From NCBI RefSeq assembly GCF_031846445.1, contig NZ_JAVRHR010000001.1:1621905-1685904 (forward strand): DNA of 64,000 nt. Direction: 5' to 3'. The notes below the pieces were generated by a model. It did not search any database and was not told the origin of the DNA. It saw only the letters and a list, made by a program, of their open reading frames with translations. The position numbers and the translations under genes are program-made. The DNA comes from Croceitalea rosinachiae. GTDB lineage: Bacteria > Bacteroidota > Bacteroidia > Flavobacteriales > Flavobacteriaceae. Below are positions 61,866 to 64,000 of the stretch, piece by piece (position 1 is the first letter of the stretch; the number at the start of each line of letters is the position of its first letter).

Positions 61866-61893
61866 TTGTTACGAACAAAAATGGATACCTTTG
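61866..61893 (+). promoter_or_regulatory. Promoter of the putative porin gene
   Basis: TTG (61866-61868), 17-nt spacing and TACCTTTG (61886-61893) fit the Bacteroidota -33/-7 promoter. Transcription would start near 61900, so the in-frame start at 61837 is excluded and ATG 61912 is used. Confidence 0.6.
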
Positions 61894-61911
61894 CTCGGTC
61901 AAGTACCTATA

Positions 61912-63915
61912 ATGAGATATTATATTCTTACACTTTTCTTTTTCTTTGTACTTTTTTCGGTCAATGCTCAAGTAGAAGAATCAAAACCTTCTAAAGAGTT
62001 ATTGCCTTTTCAAAAAAAGGAAGACTCTATTGCCGGTTCCAAAAAGAAAAAAGTAAAAAAAGAGGCCAAGCCCATTTCAATTGAAGATTATAAAATTATC
62101 TCAAAGGATAGGGATACTACATTTTTAGATACAACTTTGACCATTTCAAAAGAATACAAGTATAATTTTTTGCGTGAAGATGATTTTGAATTAATGCCCT
62201 TTTCTAATATTGGGCAGGCTTATAATTTATTAGGAGTAAATCTTGAGAATTCCTCACTTTATCCAAAGATTGGAGCGAGTGCCAGGCATTATGGTTTTTT
62301 TGAAGATGAAGATGTCTATTATTATAATGTGCCCACACCAATGACAGAGCTTTTTTTTAAAACCACACTTGAACAAGGTCAACTCTTAGATGCGCTGCTG
62401 ACTTTTAATACCTCACCACGATTAAATTTTTCTATTGCTTATAGTGGGTTTAGATCTGCTGGTAAATACCGATTTGAGCAAGCCCAATCAGGTAGGTTTA
62501 GAACAAGTTTTAATTATAGAACTGCCAATAACAGATATTGGCTAAGAGGTCATTATGCTTCGCAAGATATTGAAGCCGAAGAAAGTGGCGGGTTATTAGA
62601 TAAAGAAACACAGTTCGAATCTGGTAGCGAAGAATTTTTAGATAGGTCGAGAATAGACTTAGTGTATACCAATGCAGATAATAGAGTTTTGAGTAAGCGT
62701 TATTTTATTGATCATCAATTTAACTTGGTTCGCCCAAGAAAAGATAGTGTTAAAACTAAATCTACACTGTTGGCTATTGGGCATCAGTTTAACTACGAAT
62801 CAAAGTTTTATCAATTTGATCAAACTGCTCAAGATGATACTTTTGGGCAGGTTTTTATTAGCCCCGTGGCTGATAGAGCAAGATTGAAAACGATGTTTAA
62901 TCAAGTTTCAGCTAATTTTTCAAATAAAACATTAGGCAGTCTTTCTGGCAATATCAACTTATATAATTATCAATATTTTTTTAATAGTCTTTTAATTAGG
63001 GAAGACGAAACGATTCAAAACAAGCTTGAAGGTGATGAAATTGCATTGGGTGCAGATTATAAGAACACTATAGGAAAGCTCTCTTTAAAAGGTAAGGTGC
63101 GATATAATCTTTCAGGTGATTTAACAGGAACCTTATTTGATGGCGCCGCAAAATACCAGTTGAATGAAAACAATAGCATTACTGCATCAATACACGGTTC
63201 TTCAAGAGCACCTAATTTTAATTTTTTGCTCTATCAAAGTGAGTATCAAAATTTTAATTGGCAAAATAATGAGCTTTTTGAAAAGCAGCAGATACAGACC
63301 TTAGCTTTTGGATTTAATTCTAAACTTTTTGGAAATTTCGAAGCGAAGTATTCCGCTATAGACAATTACACCTTTTTTGGTATTGATAGTACTATAACTG
63401 AAGAAGATTTTGAAAATGGAATTGAGAATGCCTTTGTGCGACCTGAACAAGAAACAAGTACGATAAATTATCTTAAGGTTAAATATAATATAGAGTTAGT
63501 CTACAAGAAATGGGCACTGAACAATACATTCATGTACCAGAATGTCACTCAAGATAATCAAGTGCTTAACCTACCCGAATTTGTAACCCGTAACACGTTA
63601 TATTATTCAAGTGATGTCTTCAAAAAAGCAATGCACATTCAAACAGGAGTTACCTTTAAATATTTTACTTCATACAATATGAATGGGTATCATCCTTTAT
63701 TGGGCGAGTTCTATGTTCAAAATAGAGAAGAATTAGGTGCTTATCCGCTTATTGATTTTTTTATTAATGCAAAAGTTAGACAGACAAGAATCTATTTAAA
63801 AGCTGAACATATTAATACTATCTGGAGCAAGGAGTACAATTATTATTCCGCTCCTAATTATCCATATCGTGACTTTGTTATCCGATTTGGTTTGGTTTGG
63901 AATTTCTTTTCATAA
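61912..63915 (+). CDS. Putative outer-membrane porin (beta barrel)
   Basis: A 667-residue protein: signal peptide (MRYYILTLFFFFVLFSVNAQ), a Lys-rich periplasmic stretch (SKKKKVKKEAK), then a pattern of alternating hydrophobic/aromatic beta strands up to the C-terminus, ending FGLVWNFFS with the terminal aromatic residue typical of outer-membrane barrels. It matches the Bacteroidota 'putative porin' family, of unknown permeant. Divergent from the T9SS-protein operon. Confidence 0.82.
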   Translation: MRYYILTLFFFFVLFSVNAQVEESKPSKELLPFQKKEDSIAGSKKKKVKKEAKPISIEDYKIISKDRDTTFLDTTLTISKEYKYNFLREDDFELMPFSNIGQAYNLLGVNLENSSLYPKIGASARHYGFFEDEDVYYYNVPTPMTELFFKTTLEQGQLLDALLTFNTSPRLNFSIAYSGFRSAGKYRFEQAQSGRFRTSFNYRTANNRYWLRGHYASQDIEAEESGGLLDKETQFESGSEEFLDRSRIDLVYTNADNRVLSKRYFIDHQFNLVRPRKDSVKTKSTLLAIGHQFNYESKFYQFDQTAQDDTFGQVFISPVADRARLKTMFNQVSANFSNKTLGSLSGNINLYNYQYFFNSLLIREDETIQNKLEGDEIALGADYKNTIGKLSLKGKVRYNLSGDLTGTLFDGAAKYQLNENNSITASIHGSSRAPNFNFLLYQSEYQNFNWQNNELFEKQQIQTLAFGFNSKLFGNFEAKYSAIDNYTFFGIDSTITEEDFENGIENAFVRPEQETSTINYLKVKYNIELVYKKWALNNTFMYQNVTQDNQVLNLPEFVTRNTLYYSSDVFKKAMHIQTGVTFKYFTSYNMNGYHPLLGEFYVQNREELGAYPLIDFFINAKVRQTRIYLKAEHINTIWSKEYNYYSAPNYPYRDFVIRFGLVWNFFS

Positions 63916-64000
63916 ATTTTTATTAAATCTACACTTGTTAACTACTGAATATCAAGGAGGTATTTTTTTATTCAAAAAAGACAAAAAAATAGTTGTTTTA

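Noticed and set aside
63950..63962. CAAGGAGGTATTT, resembling the anti-SD complement at the 3' end of 16S rRNA
   Set aside because: The flanks do not match the end of 16S rRNA, and no following rRNA sequence is visible before the window ends.
1..64000. tRNA, rRNA, CRISPR arrays, prophage and insertion sequences
   Set aside because: I looked for T-loop words, regularly spaced short repeats, capsid/terminase and transposase motifs and saw none. A covariance-model scan could still find a structured RNA I cannot see by eye.

Overview
This AT-rich window comes from the chromosome of a member of the Bacteroidota, most likely a marine Flavobacteriaceae bacterium of the Zobellia/Maribacter kind. The evidence is a type IX secretion (T9SS) sorting domain on a 1456-residue secreted protein, many flavobacterial lipoproteins, the Bacteroidota promoter element TAnnTTTG in front of several genes, an outer-membrane 'putative porin', a GH3 glucosidase, and a vanadium-haloperoxidase-type enzyme next to PhoD. 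The genus is an inference. I saw no rRNA, tRNA, prophage, transposase or CRISPR array.

Layout. 1-6.1 kb: a cut-off membrane protein, then MFS transporter, methyltransferase, VOC protein and a NrtR-type Nudix regulator, all on minus, divergent from a GH3 beta-glucosidase; a perfect inverted repeat overlaps the glucosidase -7 box. 6.2-11.6 kb: NTF2-like lipoprotein, an unusual HTH/DUF4870/serine-hydrolase fusion, a pseudouridine synthase with no ordinary start codon, DUF1801 and a methyltransferase. 11.6-15.2 kb: four same-strand single-gene units separated by long hairpins whose ends resemble integron attC core sites (a cassette-like array without an integrase). 15.3-20.9 kb: DUF2200, HxlR/NTF2 pair, a tandem block of interspersed palindromic repeats, a membrane class III cyclase, a 47-residue ORF and a MddA-type methyltransferase. 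20.9-24 kb: a membrane TPR-LuxR regulator and an SH3 protein.

24-32.7 kb is a set of small regulator-plus-redox units: HxlR divergent from a three-oxidoreductase operon; MarR with a membrane protein and an 18-bp palindrome; AraC followed by a two-copy direct-repeat operator and the DUF5367-DUF1772-NmrA operon. 32.7-36.4 kb: subclass B1 metallo-beta-lactamase, a second membrane cyclase and a VOC protein in one operon, then a haloperoxidase/PAP2-type lipoprotein. 36.5-41.9 kb: PhoD, small periplasmic proteins, a large zinc metalloprotease. 42-44.5 kb: two secreted proteins built from an unnamed ~35-residue acidic repeat (GFDT...YLP...F.PY) and a plant-type LRR protein, each with its own terminator.

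44.4-64 kb is mostly core: DASS transporter, lysS, thioredoxin-like protein, membrane LuxR regulator, Pmp3 peptide, lipB, an OmpA-domain protein, rnhB, an FN3 lipoprotein overlapping a giant T9SS beta-propeller protein, and a putative porin.
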